A DNA stretch of 64,000 nt, taken from the NCBI GenBank assembly GCA_965533275.1, contig CBESWG010000007.1, positions 1-64,000 on the forward strand, written 5' to 3'. The notes under the pieces were generated by a model, which saw only the letters and a program-made list of their open reading frames with translations, was not told where the DNA came from and did no database searches. Origin of the DNA: JAUXEH01 sp965533275. GTDB lineage: Bacteria > Acidobacteriota > Aminicenantia > Aminicenantales > Aminicenantaceae. Below, piece after piece: positions 33,125-42,240 of the stretch. The translations under genes were made by a program, and so were the position numbers. How positions within the stretch are numbered: position 1 is the stretch's first letter; the number at the start of each line of letters is the position of its first letter.

Positions 33125-35584
33125 ATGACAATCCTGGATCGGATCCTGCGCAGGCCCTCAAGCTCCGTTTCCCGAGGAGAAAAGGAACTGGGAACGCCTG
33201 TTTCCCTCAACACACGGGTGTGGAGACTGGTCCTGGTCATCGCCGGCGGTACCCTCCTCATGCTGTTGGCCCTACAGTTCCTCGATCTGAATGCGTCGCT
33301 CCCCGCAGTCGCGGCCGGGACTGTGGCCCTTGCCACCTGGGTCTTGGCCGTCCGCATGCTCCTGCTCGATGCCCGCTTCCGGATCTTCTGGATCATCTGG
33401 CTGCTGGGGGGAGTGTCGATCATGCTGTCCCTCCCCGTGACCGCGGGCATCTGGGTGGCGGCTGCGGCCTTTGCCTGGATCTTTCTGCTGTTCCGAAAAT
33501 ACAGGCCATTCTCCCACCTGACCCCCAAACGCCGTGCGGCTCTCTTTCTCATCTCCGTCCTGATGCTTTCTCTCCTGACCTTTGGGATGCTGACCACATC
33601 CCAGGAGGACGTGCGCATCCAGCTCTCCGATCAGTCGGTCGAAGCCGCCGAACTCCCGGCCCAGACGCCTGCTGCGATCGGTAAGAACATGTTTTTCTAT
33701 TCGCTGAGCGCACTGCATACCTTCTGGTTCCTGAGCCTTTTCCACCTCTTCTTCCGCATCCGCCTTCACTTCATGCGCCTCCGGCCCAAGCTGGCTGTCA
33801 GCGCCTTCCTCCTGGTCCTGGTGCCCATGTTCCTGGTCACGGTGATGGGCCTCCTGACCCTCTATGGGACGCTGGGAGAGAGCCGGGCCATCCGGGCAGC
33901 CAACCTCCTCAATGACTGGGCCGAGCAGGCTGTCCGGGATGTGAATTTTGTGCACGGCCTTTCACCTGATTCCTTCGTCTATACCGAGGAGGATGGGATC
34001 ACGCGGCAGAGGGGAACCCTGCCTCCCAACATCCCTCCCTTCATCGAGGCCCTCAAGGCCGCCGATCTCTCGTTCTCGGATTGGGATCCGGCTGCGGCGG
34101 GGACATATTTCCGCATCGATGATGATATCTGGCTGGTGGGGCTCGAGCGAATCGATGAATCGGGCCTCACCCTGTGGGCGGGACGCATCGACAGGGAAGT
34201 GATGGACAGGCTGGCCCGCATCCTGCACAGCGATTTCAAGATCTCCTACACCGAGACCCTGAGTTTCGGTACCGGCGAGGGCGAGGAGATCCAGACCTTG
34301 ACCGTGGGAAACACAGCCCGCTCCGAGGGGCTATATGGCAGGCTGCCTCGGCCCGAGCCTTCAGGTGAAGCTGGCGAGGCGGCGCCTTCGCTCTGGAACC
34401 GCAGCCTCTATTTCGGAGTGTCCAGCATCCCCATGATGTTCTATCTGGAAGGAAAGTTCAGCCAGAAGACCGTACTTCTCCTGCTGGAAGGACGGCTCTC
34501 AGACATCGCGGTGGAACTGGCCGGGGCCCGCAATCCCCTGAGCCAGGCTGTGCTGGTCCTGCTGCTCGTCCTGGCGATCCTGCTCCTGATCCTCGAGCTG
34601 TTTGCTCTTTTCTTCGGCGTGCGGATAACGGCAGGGATCACGTCCGCGGTCCGCGTCCTGCACCGGGGTACGCGCCGCATCGCGGCCGGCGACCTGGATT
34701 CCCGGATAGAACTCCCCAACGAAGATGAGCTCGGAGACCTGGCCGCCTCTTTCAACGAGATGGCGGCAGCGGTCAAGCAGGGGCAGGAAGAGGCCATCTC
34801 CCGGGAGCGTCTGGAAAGTGAGTTGGAGACGGCCCGCAAGATCCAGGAGCGGCTCCTGCCCCACACGATGCCGGAAGTGTCGGGATTCGAGATCTCCGGG
34901 ATCAGCCTCCCCAGCCAGCAGGTGGGGGGAGACTACTTCGACTTCCTGGATATGGGAGAGGGACAGCTGGGGATAGCCATCGCGGACGTCTCGGGCAAAG
35001 GCATCCCCGCGGCCCTGCTCATGGCCAACCTGCAGGCCAGCCTGCATGCCCAGGTGATCCGGCCTGGAGAGGTAGGTGAGGTCACCTCCCGGATCAACGA
35101 TCTCCTGGTGGATTCGACAGACTCGAACATGTTCGCGACCTTCTTCTACGGCATCCTGGATCGGGCTGCGTCCACCTTCACGTCTACTAACGCGGGCCAC
35201 AATCCGCCTCTGCTCTTGAGGGTGGCCGGCGAGATCGAACGCCTCGAAGCCGGGGGCCTTCTCCTGGGTTTCATGGCCGAGCAGGAATATCAGCATCAGA
35301 CTGCGACAATGGAACCAGGTGACATCCTGGTGCTGTTTACAGATGGGATCACCGAGGCATTCGAGTCGGGCCTGGAAGTTGTCGCCGATGGCCTCTTCGG
35401 TGAGGACAGGTTCATAGCGGTCGTCCGGGAAAACAGGTCTAGCTCAGCCCGGGAGATTCAGAATGCGATCCTGGTTGCCATTTCGGATTTTACGGGGGGC
35501 TCTCCCCAGAGTGATGATATAACCCTGGTTGTCATCAAAAGGCGGGAGAAAACCGCGTTGGAAGCCGGTGGTGGTGGAGAATGA
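33125..35584 (+). CDS. Membrane-bound SpoIIE/RsbU-type PP2C phosphatase with HAMP domain
   Basis: 819 residues. The N-terminal part has several transmembrane helices (about 35-160 and 185-255), then an extracytoplasmic sensor-like region (about 255-450), another TM near 460-495, a HAMP domain (GVRITAGITSAVRVLHRGTRRIAAGDLDSRIELPNEDELGDLAASFNEM) and a linker coiled coil (ELETARKIQERLLP). The SpoIIE phosphatase follows, with metal-binding aspartates in GGDYFDF (Asp603), ADVSGKGIPAALLMA (Asp621) and FTDGITE (Asp740). Such RsbU-like enzymes dephosphorylate an anti-sigma-factor antagonist in response to a signal. No partner kinase or antagonist gene is adjacent. Confidence 0.93.
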   Translation: MTILDRILRRPSSSVSRGEKELGTPVSLNTRVWRLVLVIAGGTLLMLLALQFLDLNASLPAVAAGTVALATWVLAVRMLLLDARFRIFWIIWLLGGVSIMLSLPVTAGIWVAAAAFAWIFLLFRKYRPFSHLTPKRRAALFLISVLMLSLLTFGMLTTSQEDVRIQLSDQSVEAAELPAQTPAAIGKNMFFYSLSALHTFWFLSLFHLFFRIRLHFMRLRPKLAVSAFLLVLVPMFLVTVMGLLTLYGTLGESRAIRAANLLNDWAEQAVRDVNFVHGLSPDSFVYTEEDGITRQRGTLPPNIPPFIEALKAADLSFSDWDPAAAGTYFRIDDDIWLVGLERIDESGLTLWAGRIDREVMDRLARILHSDFKISYTETLSFGTGEGEEIQTLTVGNTARSEGLYGRLPRPEPSGEAGEAAPSLWNRSLYFGVSSIPMMFYLEGKFSQKTVLLLLEGRLSDIAVELAGARNPLSQAVLVLLLVLAILLLILELFALFFGVRITAGITSAVRVLHRGTRRIAAGDLDSRIELPNEDELGDLAASFNEMAAAVKQGQEEAISRERLESELETARKIQERLLPHTMPEVSGFEISGISLPSQQVGGDYFDFLDMGEGQLGIAIADVSGKGIPAALLMANLQASLHAQVIRPGEVGEVTSRINDLLVDSTDSNMFATFFYGILDRAASTFTSTNAGHNPPLLLRVAGEIERLEAGGLLLGFMAEQEYQHQTATMEPGDILVLFTDGITEAFESGLEVVADGLFGEDRFIAVVRENRSSSAREIQNAILVAISDFTGGSPQSDDITLVVIKRREKTALEAGGGGE

Positions 35585-35602
35585 TCCGGAGAACCTGGGC
35601 TA

Positions 35603-36301
35603 CTAGTGGGAGGGAACACCCTTGATCTGGTCGTTTTCCTCCTCCTCCTTCTTCTTACGACTGATCGAGATGCCGGAGCGGCTCTTTTCATCGATCATCG
35701 TTTCCAGTTCTGGCACACTCCTGACATAATCCAGGAACTCCCGGATCCCACGCATGTAAAACAGATTCCGCACATTGCGTGCGGTCAGGCAGCCATCCGT
35801 CTCCAGCTTGGGCAGGATCGCCTTGGCATAGTTGGTGTACCAGTTTTTATCGGCGTCGATGAATACGAAGTCGAACGGGCCCTCCAATTTGGGGACCAGT
35901 TCATGCGCGTCTGCCAGGCGCGCATCGATAAACTCGCTTAAGCCGGCCTTTTTGAAGTTCTCCAGAGCTTTCTGGTGGCGGTACTCGTCGATCTCGACCG
36001 TGATCAGACGGCCTCCCGTCTTGCTCAATGCCCAGGCTATCCAGATGGCCGAATGCCCTGTGGAAGTGCCGATGTCCAGAGCCCTGGTGTACTCATTCTC
36101 CACGATCAGATCGAACAGGACCTTCCCGTCTTCCTCAGCCACATTTTCATAACGCCATTGGTATTGATGGCTGTCCAGGAAGGCCTGGACCTTGCGGTCG
36201 ATCTCCTCGGCTTGTGTGTCTTGGCCGGAATCCAAAAGGACGGCCTGGGACAGCAGGGAAACCACGGCGACAGCGGTCAGGAGCCTAAGGTGTGTCCGCA
36301 T
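35603..36301 (-). CDS. Exported or membrane-anchored class I O-methyltransferase
   Basis: 232 residues from ATG 36301 (MRTHLRLL), overlapping the last 17 bases of the upstream permease. The N-terminus is a signal-like hydrophobic stretch (LLTAVAVVSLLSQAVLL). The rest is a catechol-OMT-like SAM methyltransferase: SAM-binding motif I ALDIGTSTGHSAIWIA, acidic end of strand 2 LITVEIDE, metal-binding DFVFIDADKNWYTNY, and a C-terminal lysine/glutamate-rich tail (SRKKKEEEEN). SAM is cytoplasmic, so an exported methyltransferase is puzzling. The segment could be a membrane anchor with the enzyme inside. Coupling to the permease suggests the substrate is a transported amine or amino acid. Confidence 0.8.
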   Translation of the reverse strand: MRTHLRLLTAVAVVSLLSQAVLLDSGQDTQAEEIDRKVQAFLDSHQYQWRYENVAEEDGKVLFDLIVENEYTRALDIGTSTGHSAIWIAWALSKTGGRLITVEIDEYRHQKALENFKKAGLSEFIDARLADAHELVPKLEGPFDFVFIDADKNWYTNYAKAILPKLETDGCLTARNVRNLFYMRGIREFLDYVRSVPELETMIDEKSRSGISISRKKKEEEENDQIKGVPSH

Positions 36302-37679
36302 GATCCGTGTACCTTTTTTTGAAAATGAAATAGGCGGGGATGCCAAGCGCTGTGGTCCCGAGGGCGATAGCGGATATCACCGGGCTCTGCATGAATGCCA
36401 GGATCAGGATGGTGAATCCGAAAAGGACATAGACGATCGGGGCCAGCGGGTATCCCGGCATCCTGTACGATCCGATGCCCGAACGCCTCAGCTTGAAGAC
36501 TCCCATGACCACCAGCAGAGGAAAAATCCCTAGGGAAAATCCCATGTAGGTCAGGATCTGCTCGAAGGTTCCCAAAAGAACCAGAACACTGGCGATGGCT
36601 CCCTGCAGCAGGATCGAGCGGGAGGGGACCTGATGGACGGGATGGATCCAGGAGGCGAACTTGAAGAACAGTCCGTCCTTGGCCATGGAAAAATACACAC
36701 GCGGTCCCAGTATGATGAAGGCGCTCAAAGAGGAGAACAGCGCGAAGAAGATCAGGATGGAGACGACCATGTCGAAGGAACTGCCGAAGACATTCCCTGC
36801 CGCAAGCCCGCTGATGGAGACCACTCCCTCCATTTCCGGTGGAGGGATCGCATAGATGTAGAACAGGTTGAGCCCCATGTAGAGCAGGATCACGATGCTC
36901 GTGCCCAGGAAAAGAGACCGCGGCAGGTTCTTTCGGGGATTCCGGATCTCCGATCCGATGTAGGCCGATGCGTTCCACCCGCTGTAGGCGAACATGATCC
37001 ACATGAGCGAGAGGCCGATGACCTTCCAGCCGGAAAAGCCGAGCTCGAATCCACCGGATGAGAAATGATCCATATCTCCTCTCCCGGATGCGAATCCGAA
37101 AACGATCAGCCCCACGATCAGAACCACCTTCAGGATCGTCAGAAAATTCTGGATCCGTGAACCGAAAACGATCCCCCGCATGTGGATCAGTGTGAAAACC
37201 GCGATAACGGCGATGGCGTAGAGCTTCTTCAGAGCCATGGCTTCGAAGGTCGGGTCCGTCAGGCCTATACGCAGGAGTCCCGGGAAAGCCCTTGTCAGGT
37301 ATTCGCTCGAGCCCATGGCTGAAAAGGCGATGGGGGCTGAGAATCCGGCGAAAAAAGAGAGCCATCCGCTCAAGAAACCCAGCGAGGGATGAAAGAGGCG
37401 CGAGAGGAAAGTGTATTCTCCGCCCGCCCGGGGAATGGCAGCTCCTACCTCGCCGTAGCAGAGTGCGCCGCACAGGGCAACGATGCCTGCTATGATCCAG
37501 AGCGCGATCATGAGAAGGGGATTGTGCAGGTCCTGCATCAACAGCCCGGAAGTCGTGAAAATGCCCGCCCCGATCATGTTGGCAATGACGATGTTGGTCA
37601 CGGGAAAAAGGCCCAGCCGCCGCTGCAGGCCGTCACCCGTGGTGTTCTCTTTCATACCGTATTGTCCCGTAAGTCCCAT
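36285..37679 (-). CDS. APC-family amino acid permease
   Basis: 464 residues (ATG 37679; ATG 37655, MKENTTG, is an equally good start) with 12 hydrophobic helices. The APC/LAT pattern is clear: LGLFPVTNIVIANMIGAGIFTTSG in helix 1 with the GAGIF substrate-binding break, and YSGWNASAYIGSEIRNPRKNLPRSL in helix 6 and the following loop. It should exchange or import amino acids across the inner membrane. The downstream O-methyltransferase gene starts within its last codons. Confidence 0.9.
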   Translation of the reverse strand: MGLTGQYGMKENTTGDGLQRRLGLFPVTNIVIANMIGAGIFTTSGLLMQDLHNPLLMIALWIIAGIVALCGALCYGEVGAAIPRAGGEYTFLSRLFHPSLGFLSGWLSFFAGFSAPIAFSAMGSSEYLTRAFPGLLRIGLTDPTFEAMALKKLYAIAVIAVFTLIHMRGIVFGSRIQNFLTILKVVLIVGLIVFGFASGRGDMDHFSSGGFELGFSGWKVIGLSLMWIMFAYSGWNASAYIGSEIRNPRKNLPRSLFLGTSIVILLYMGLNLFYIYAIPPPEMEGVVSISGLAAGNVFGSSFDMVVSILIFFALFSSLSAFIILGPRVYFSMAKDGLFFKFASWIHPVHQVPSRSILLQGAIASVLVLLGTFEQILTYMGFSLGIFPLLVVMGVFKLRRSGIGSYRMPGYPLAPIVYVLFGFTILILAFMQSPVISAIALGTTALGIPAYFIFKKRYTDHADTP

Positions 37680-37830
37680 ATACTACCCTATTACGTGATA
37701 ATTCGGAAACCGTTTTCCACTAAGCCTCCCACGATCGTGGCGCCGCTATCGTTGGACTCATCTCCCGGACGCATATGATGAACTTTTGCGGCTAGGTAAT
37801 CTCACCCCTGGATTCATCCCAAAAGGCGAT

Positions 37831-37857
37831 TTGCATGGAAAAAGGGCCAAGTATACT
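37831..37857 (+). promoter_or_regulatory. Possible promoter for the zinc-ribbon/TPR gene
   Basis: TTGCAT (37831-37836), 15 bases, TATACT (37852-37857); ATG at 37886 with AGGGAGA upstream. Spacing is short. Confidence 0.35.
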
Positions 37858-37885
37858 GTTTTTACACTATTAGGGAGATATCCGT

Positions 37886-40861
37886 ATGAGATGTCCAAAT
37901 TGTGATTTTGATAACTTCGCCTCCAGCGCCTTCTGTTCGAAATGCGGGAAACCCCTGCAGTTCGCTCGCAACAATCACCAAAATAAAGGGAAGCCTCCTC
38001 CATCTCCGATGTCCAAGCCGGTGGAATCGAAGCCACAACCGGTGCAGTCCGAGGCCAAAAAGGCCAAGGCACCGGCTGCATCCAAGCCAAAGCCGTCCGC
38101 AGTAAAGAAGAAGGGCCCAAAAAAATCCGCGGCTCCTCCGATCCGACCTGTTAGACCCCCCGCAAAATCCCTCTCTGTCCCAGCCAGGATCGAATCTTCC
38201 GCGCCTGATGTCACCCAGACTGTTCTCAAAACCGCCTCGCCGCCGGCTAAAGTTCAGCCCCAATCAGCCAAAGTAGTCCCTACACCCCCCAAAGCTGCTC
38301 CTCCAGCAAAGGCTGCAGCCTCTCCTTCCAAGAAAGCCCCCAGCACAAAGTCCATTCCTCTTCCCCAGAAAGTGACTCCTCCGGCAAAGGTCTCTCCACC
38401 GTCATCCAAGGCCGACCCTGCATCTCCTGTCCCTTCCCCTTCCCGAATGCTCATGCCAGCCCGAGTGCCTCATAAATTAGCTCCCCCGGTAAAACCGGAG
38501 ATCAAGTCTCCTCCACCTCCCAAGACCCCCGTTCCCAGCAAACCGGCCTCATCGAATGAACCCGGGAAATCCGCACCATCTTCTCGCCTTAAGATCATCC
38601 CTCCTTCTCCTTCCCCACGGCGCAGTGCTGCCGTCACCGTGCCTCCGCCCAATAATATGCCGGAGGCCCCGCCGCGTCGCGCCCAAGAGAAGATCGATCC
38701 ACATCCCGCCAGACAACCTTCCGCCTCTAAGCTGACGCTGAGGTTTAAAGCACAGCGCTGGTCAGTGCCGTTCTTCCTGGTGCTGGGATTAGCCGTGATC
38801 GGGATACTGGCAACCCTGATGATTTTTAAGCCCGATTCCCGCAATTCCGGTCCCATCGTGTCTCCTACCGGGGAGACTCGAGTGGCTGTCTTGAGTCTTT
38901 TTAATGAAACATCCGATGCATCCAATGATATCTGGTGTCGTGCTTTCGGCCAGGCTCTTGCAGTCGATCTCTCTCAGGCTGCGTTTTATGAAGTGGTGCC
39001 CGGAGAGGAACTCCACATGGCCCTCAAGGGACTGGATATGCAGGAGCTGGTCAGCAAGGAGCCGTCAACAGCCGAACTCCAGATGCTGGCACGAAGGACG
39101 GGTGCCCTCTATGTCGCCTTCGGTCGGTTGACCCGAAGCAGCGGAGTATTGGAACTGCAGATAGATCTCCTGGATGCATCAAGGGGAGATTCCCTGGCCT
39201 CCCAGGTTCATGAGCTGAGGCGCCCCGACGAGTCCCTCTCTCTCGTGGACGATGCGGCAGCACAGTTGAAGCAAGATCTGCCTCTCACCCATGAGGTGGC
39301 AGTGGCTATAGATCCTGACCTGGAATTTCAGGTCTACACGACATCTTCTCCCGAGGCCTATGCATCCTATGCCTCAGGCAGATGGTATCAATGGGACCGG
39401 GATTACCGCAGCAGTATCGATGCATTTGAGCAGGCGATCGAGCTGGATCCGGAGTTTGCGGCCGCTTATATCGATGCCGCGGAATCCTATGCAGCCCTCG
39501 GGTACCATGACCAGGGATGGAAAAAGTGTCAGTCTGCTCAAAGGCTTGTGGACCGCCTTACCGAGCTGGACCGGCTTCATCTCCAGGGCGAGTTGTACCG
39601 CCGCTCCGAGAAGACGTTCGACATCGCTCTCAAGGTCTATTCCCGACTCATCGAACTCTATCCCGATGACACCAGAGCCCATACCAATTTGGGGATACTC
39701 TACAGCCAGATGGGAGAAGGGGACAGCGCACAAGAGCGTTTTTCGGTCAACCGCCAGAAGGCCGTGCTGTCCCGCAACCTCTCTTTGGGGTCGTCGCAGG
39801 CTTATGTGATGCAGCAGGACTACGAAGCCGCCGCACTCAGCCTGCGTGCGTATTTGCGCGATTCTTTTGACTCGACGGACCTGCGTTGGAGGCTGGCCGG
39901 GATCTTCCTCTTGAAAGGAGATTACGACAGCGCCATGGACGAGATCAAAAGAGGCCGGAGGTTCGGCTCTTCCTATGCTTTGACGCGCATGCAGGGAGAA
40001 GTCCTGCTCATGCAGGGTGAAGTGAAGTCTGCAAAAGCTCAGTTCGAAGCGCTGCTCCAGGATCCCGAGATCATAGCCCAACTCTGGGGAAGGAAGCGCC
40101 TGGCCGACCTCTATCTCCTGGGAGGACGGTTCGATCAGGCCCTGGATCAGTTGACCCGGGGAGTGCGCCTCGCCGGGGAGTCGAATGAGATGGGATTGAA
40201 GTACCGACTGCATCTGGATCTGGCTCGAGTCTATCTAGAGACCGGAAAGGCGACCAAAGCCATGCAGCAGTGCGACGCGGCCTGGAGTATCGCCGTCCAG
40301 GGAGAAACCATGGACCTGCCGAGAGATGCCCTGCATTACCGGGGACTCTGTTATCTGGCCCTCAAACGCATGCGGGATGCCGAGCGTACGGCGGAACGTC
40401 TACGCGGCTTGTGTGAAAAAGGCCCGGTCAAAAACCGTATGCGCTACTACTATCATCTCATGGGAGAGATCGAAATGGCGCGGAACAATCCGGACCAGGC
40501 CGTCGATCATTTCGAACAAGCCGTTGATCTGCTCCCGCCGCAGGGAGCACCCTGGCTCCATTCCAACGACCATGCTCTCTTCATGGATGCCCTCGCCGAA
40601 GCGTACTATGCTGCGGATAATCCCATCAAGGCGCTGGAGGAGTTCGAGAACGCCCGGGATCTGACGTCCGGTCGCCTGCAGTATGGCGACCTTTATGCCA
40701 GGATCTATTACAAGCTGGGCAAGATCAGGGAAGAATACGGACTCTATGATATCGCCGGCAACGGATATCAGAAATTCCTGGAGCTCTGGAAGGACGCCGA
40801 TCCTCAGCTCCCCGAGAAGCGCGATGCCCAGAAGCGGATGACCGCTGCGCGCGGGCGGTAG
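37886..40861 (+). CDS. Zinc-ribbon / Pro-rich linker / TM / TolB-like / TPR protein
   Basis: 991 residues. Domain order: cytoplasmic zinc ribbon with Cys3, Cys6, Cys17 and Cys20 (MRCPNCDFDNFASSAFCSKC); a Pro/Ala/Lys/Ser-rich unstructured linker of about 260 residues; one transmembrane helix (about 292-314); a TolB-N/FlgO-like alpha/beta domain (TRVAVLSLFNETSDASNDIW to about 460); then many tetratricopeptide repeats to the C-terminus (for example SIDAFEQAIELDPEFAAAYIDAAESYAALGYHDQG). The same TolB-like plus TPR module occurs behind kinase or cyclase domains in Acidobacteriota; here the N-terminal effector is only a zinc ribbon. A scaffold role is likely; no enzymatic motif is seen. Confidence 0.85.
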   Translation: MRCPNCDFDNFASSAFCSKCGKPLQFARNNHQNKGKPPPSPMSKPVESKPQPVQSEAKKAKAPAASKPKPSAVKKKGPKKSAAPPIRPVRPPAKSLSVPARIESSAPDVTQTVLKTASPPAKVQPQSAKVVPTPPKAAPPAKAAASPSKKAPSTKSIPLPQKVTPPAKVSPPSSKADPASPVPSPSRMLMPARVPHKLAPPVKPEIKSPPPPKTPVPSKPASSNEPGKSAPSSRLKIIPPSPSPRRSAAVTVPPPNNMPEAPPRRAQEKIDPHPARQPSASKLTLRFKAQRWSVPFFLVLGLAVIGILATLMIFKPDSRNSGPIVSPTGETRVAVLSLFNETSDASNDIWCRAFGQALAVDLSQAAFYEVVPGEELHMALKGLDMQELVSKEPSTAELQMLARRTGALYVAFGRLTRSSGVLELQIDLLDASRGDSLASQVHELRRPDESLSLVDDAAAQLKQDLPLTHEVAVAIDPDLEFQVYTTSSPEAYASYASGRWYQWDRDYRSSIDAFEQAIELDPEFAAAYIDAAESYAALGYHDQGWKKCQSAQRLVDRLTELDRLHLQGELYRRSEKTFDIALKVYSRLIELYPDDTRAHTNLGILYSQMGEGDSAQERFSVNRQKAVLSRNLSLGSSQAYVMQQDYEAAALSLRAYLRDSFDSTDLRWRLAGIFLLKGDYDSAMDEIKRGRRFGSSYALTRMQGEVLLMQGEVKSAKAQFEALLQDPEIIAQLWGRKRLADLYLLGGRFDQALDQLTRGVRLAGESNEMGLKYRLHLDLARVYLETGKATKAMQQCDAAWSIAVQGETMDLPRDALHYRGLCYLALKRMRDAERTAERLRGLCEKGPVKNRMRYYYHLMGEIEMARNNPDQAVDHFEQAVDLLPPQGAPWLHSNDHALFMDALAEAYYAADNPIKALEEFENARDLTSGRLQYGDLYARIYYKLGKIREEYGLYDIAGNGYQKFLELWKDADPQLPEKRDAQKRMTAARGR

Positions 40862-40915
40862 CAGTCCTGGTTCCTGCCAGGTTCGATCCCGGGGCCCTCA
40901 GCCCCGGACCCCCGA

Positions 40916-40944
40916 TTGATTTTAGGGAAACGAAGCTTTACACT
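40916..40944 (+). promoter_or_regulatory. Promoter producing a leaderless LMW-PTP mRNA
   Basis: TTGATT (40916-40921), 17 bases, TACACT (40939-40944). The ATG at 40952 lies where transcription should begin, and no SD is present. Confidence 0.5.
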
Positions 40945-40951
40945 AGGGCCC

Positions 40952-41395
40952 ATGTCGCGCACGATCGAATGGACCGCGGGCCAGAGCTTTCTCTTTGTCT
41001 GCTACGGTAACACCTGCCGCTCCCCCATGGCCGAAGGGCTCGCCGGGAAGATGCTGGGGCAGGAGACTCGAGTGGAGAGCGCAGGCCTCGCACCCGCCTT
41101 CGAAGGTCCCCAGCCCGAGGCCGTTGATGTGATGAAGGACCTCTACGGCGTAGACATCTCAGGTTACGGTACCCAAGATGTGTTCGAGCTCCCTCTAAAT
41201 AAATACGACTGGATCATAGTTCTCGATGCCCACGTGAACGAGATCCTCAAGGACCGCTTCCCGACATTGGGTGAGCATCTCATCCTGTGGGACATCGACG
41301 ATCCGTACGGCCGGCCCCGGAGGGCCTATAAACAGACCGTGCGGCTGATCGAGTACTGCATCAAAAAGTTCCTGCTGGGAGAAAGAGAATCATGA
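40952..41395 (+). CDS. Low-molecular-weight protein tyrosine phosphatase-like protein
   Basis: 147 residues from ATG 40952 (the frame opens at 40916, inside the putative promoter). The CX5R(S/T) active site is FVCYGNTCRSP, with Cys17 and Arg23, and the general acid is in DIDDPYGRP. The order and size fit LMW-PTP/arsenate reductase-type enzymes that dephosphorylate tyrosine or phospho-sugars. Its stop overlaps the ATG of the nitrilase-family gene, so the two form an operon. A role for the pair is not evident. Confidence 0.87.
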   Translation: MSRTIEWTAGQSFLFVCYGNTCRSPMAEGLAGKMLGQETRVESAGLAPAFEGPQPEAVDVMKDLYGVDISGYGTQDVFELPLNKYDWIIVLDAHVNEILKDRFPTLGEHLILWDIDDPYGRPRRAYKQTVRLIEYCIKKFLLGERES

Positions 41396-42159
41396 GAGTC
41401 ACGGTCTGCGAGCTCCGGGACAGCCGGGAAGGCTTTTCCCAGGAGTGGGGAGATCTGGTCCGGCACGTCCGTGAGCAGAAGAGCGACCTGGTCCTGCTTC
41501 CGGAAATGACATTCTCCCCCTGGTTTGCCTGGAGGAGTGAGTTCGATCCCCGTATCTGGCAGGGCGCAGTACTGGCTCATCGAGAGTGGGAGCAGCGCCT
41601 GTCTGAGCTGGCACCCGCAGTCGTGTGTGGCACGGCCCCCGTTAACAGCGGAGAGCAGAGGCTGAACAGGGCGTTTGTGTTCGAACACGGGGGATGGGCC
41701 GGCGTCCATGACAAGTTCCACCTGCCGGATGAAGAAGGTTTCTGGGAAGAGACCTGGTATGGGCGCGGGAGCGGCGATTTCTCCCTGCATCTTTCCGCCG
41801 GGATCAACCTGGGATTCCTGATCTGCACGGAATTGTGGTTTTACGAGCATGCGCGCGCCTACGGGAAGCAGGGTGCTCATCTCATCCTCTGTCCCCGGGC
41901 TACGCCGAGGGAAACCGTGGACAAGTGGCTGGCGGGGGGACGGGCGGCGGCGGTGGTGTCGGGAGCCTTCTGTCTTTCCTCCAATCCGATCAGCACGGTC
42001 GGAGAACTGGCCGATCTGGGCGGCCGGGGTTGGATAACCGATCCTGACGGCGAGGTCCTGGGCGTGACCTCAGCGGAGAGACCCTTCCTGACACTGCACA
42101 TTGACACGCGCCAGGCAGAGGAAGCCAAAAAGACCTATCCCCGCTACGTGCCTGAATAG
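41392..42159 (+). CDS. Carbon-nitrogen hydrolase (nitrilase superfamily)
   Basis: 255 residues, cytoplasmic. The catalytic triad is complete: Glu38 in LLPEMTFSPW, Lys108 in HDKFHLPDEEGF and Cys145 in LICTELWFYEHAR. The family hydrolyses amides or nitriles of small molecules. The ATG overlaps the stop of the LMW-PTP gene (ATGA), giving translational coupling. GFWEETWYGRG replaces the more usual 'FxPGE' segment, so it does not fall clearly in one of the well-known branches. Confidence 0.9.
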   Translation: MRVTVCELRDSREGFSQEWGDLVRHVREQKSDLVLLPEMTFSPWFAWRSEFDPRIWQGAVLAHREWEQRLSELAPAVVCGTAPVNSGEQRLNRAFVFEHGGWAGVHDKFHLPDEEGFWEETWYGRGSGDFSLHLSAGINLGFLICTELWFYEHARAYGKQGAHLILCPRATPRETVDKWLAGGRAAAVVSGAFCLSSNPISTVGELADLGGRGWITDPDGEVLGVTSAERPFLTLHIDTRQAEEAKKTYPRYVPE

Positions 42160-42181
42160 GCCTCTGCGAGATCCCTCCTTC

Positions 42182-42210
42182 TTGTCTCCAGGGGGGCACT
42201 GTGTTATATA
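42182..42210 (+). promoter_or_regulatory. Possible promoter for the serine hydrolase gene
   Basis: TTGTCT (42182-42187), 17 bases, TATATA (42205-42210); ATG at 42241 with SD GGAG. Confidence 0.4.
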
Positions 42211-42240
42211 TCCATCGGGAATAGAGCATAGGAGTTGACC

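Noticed and set aside
36277..37473. Alternative long frame on the minus strand
   Set aside because: It overlaps the APC permease in another phase and has no hydrophobic pattern or motif.
40878..40910. GGTTCGATCC-like sequence resembling a tRNA T-arm next to a GC hairpin
   Set aside because: No D-arm, anticodon arm or acceptor stem can be folded around it, and one T-stem pair is mismatched.
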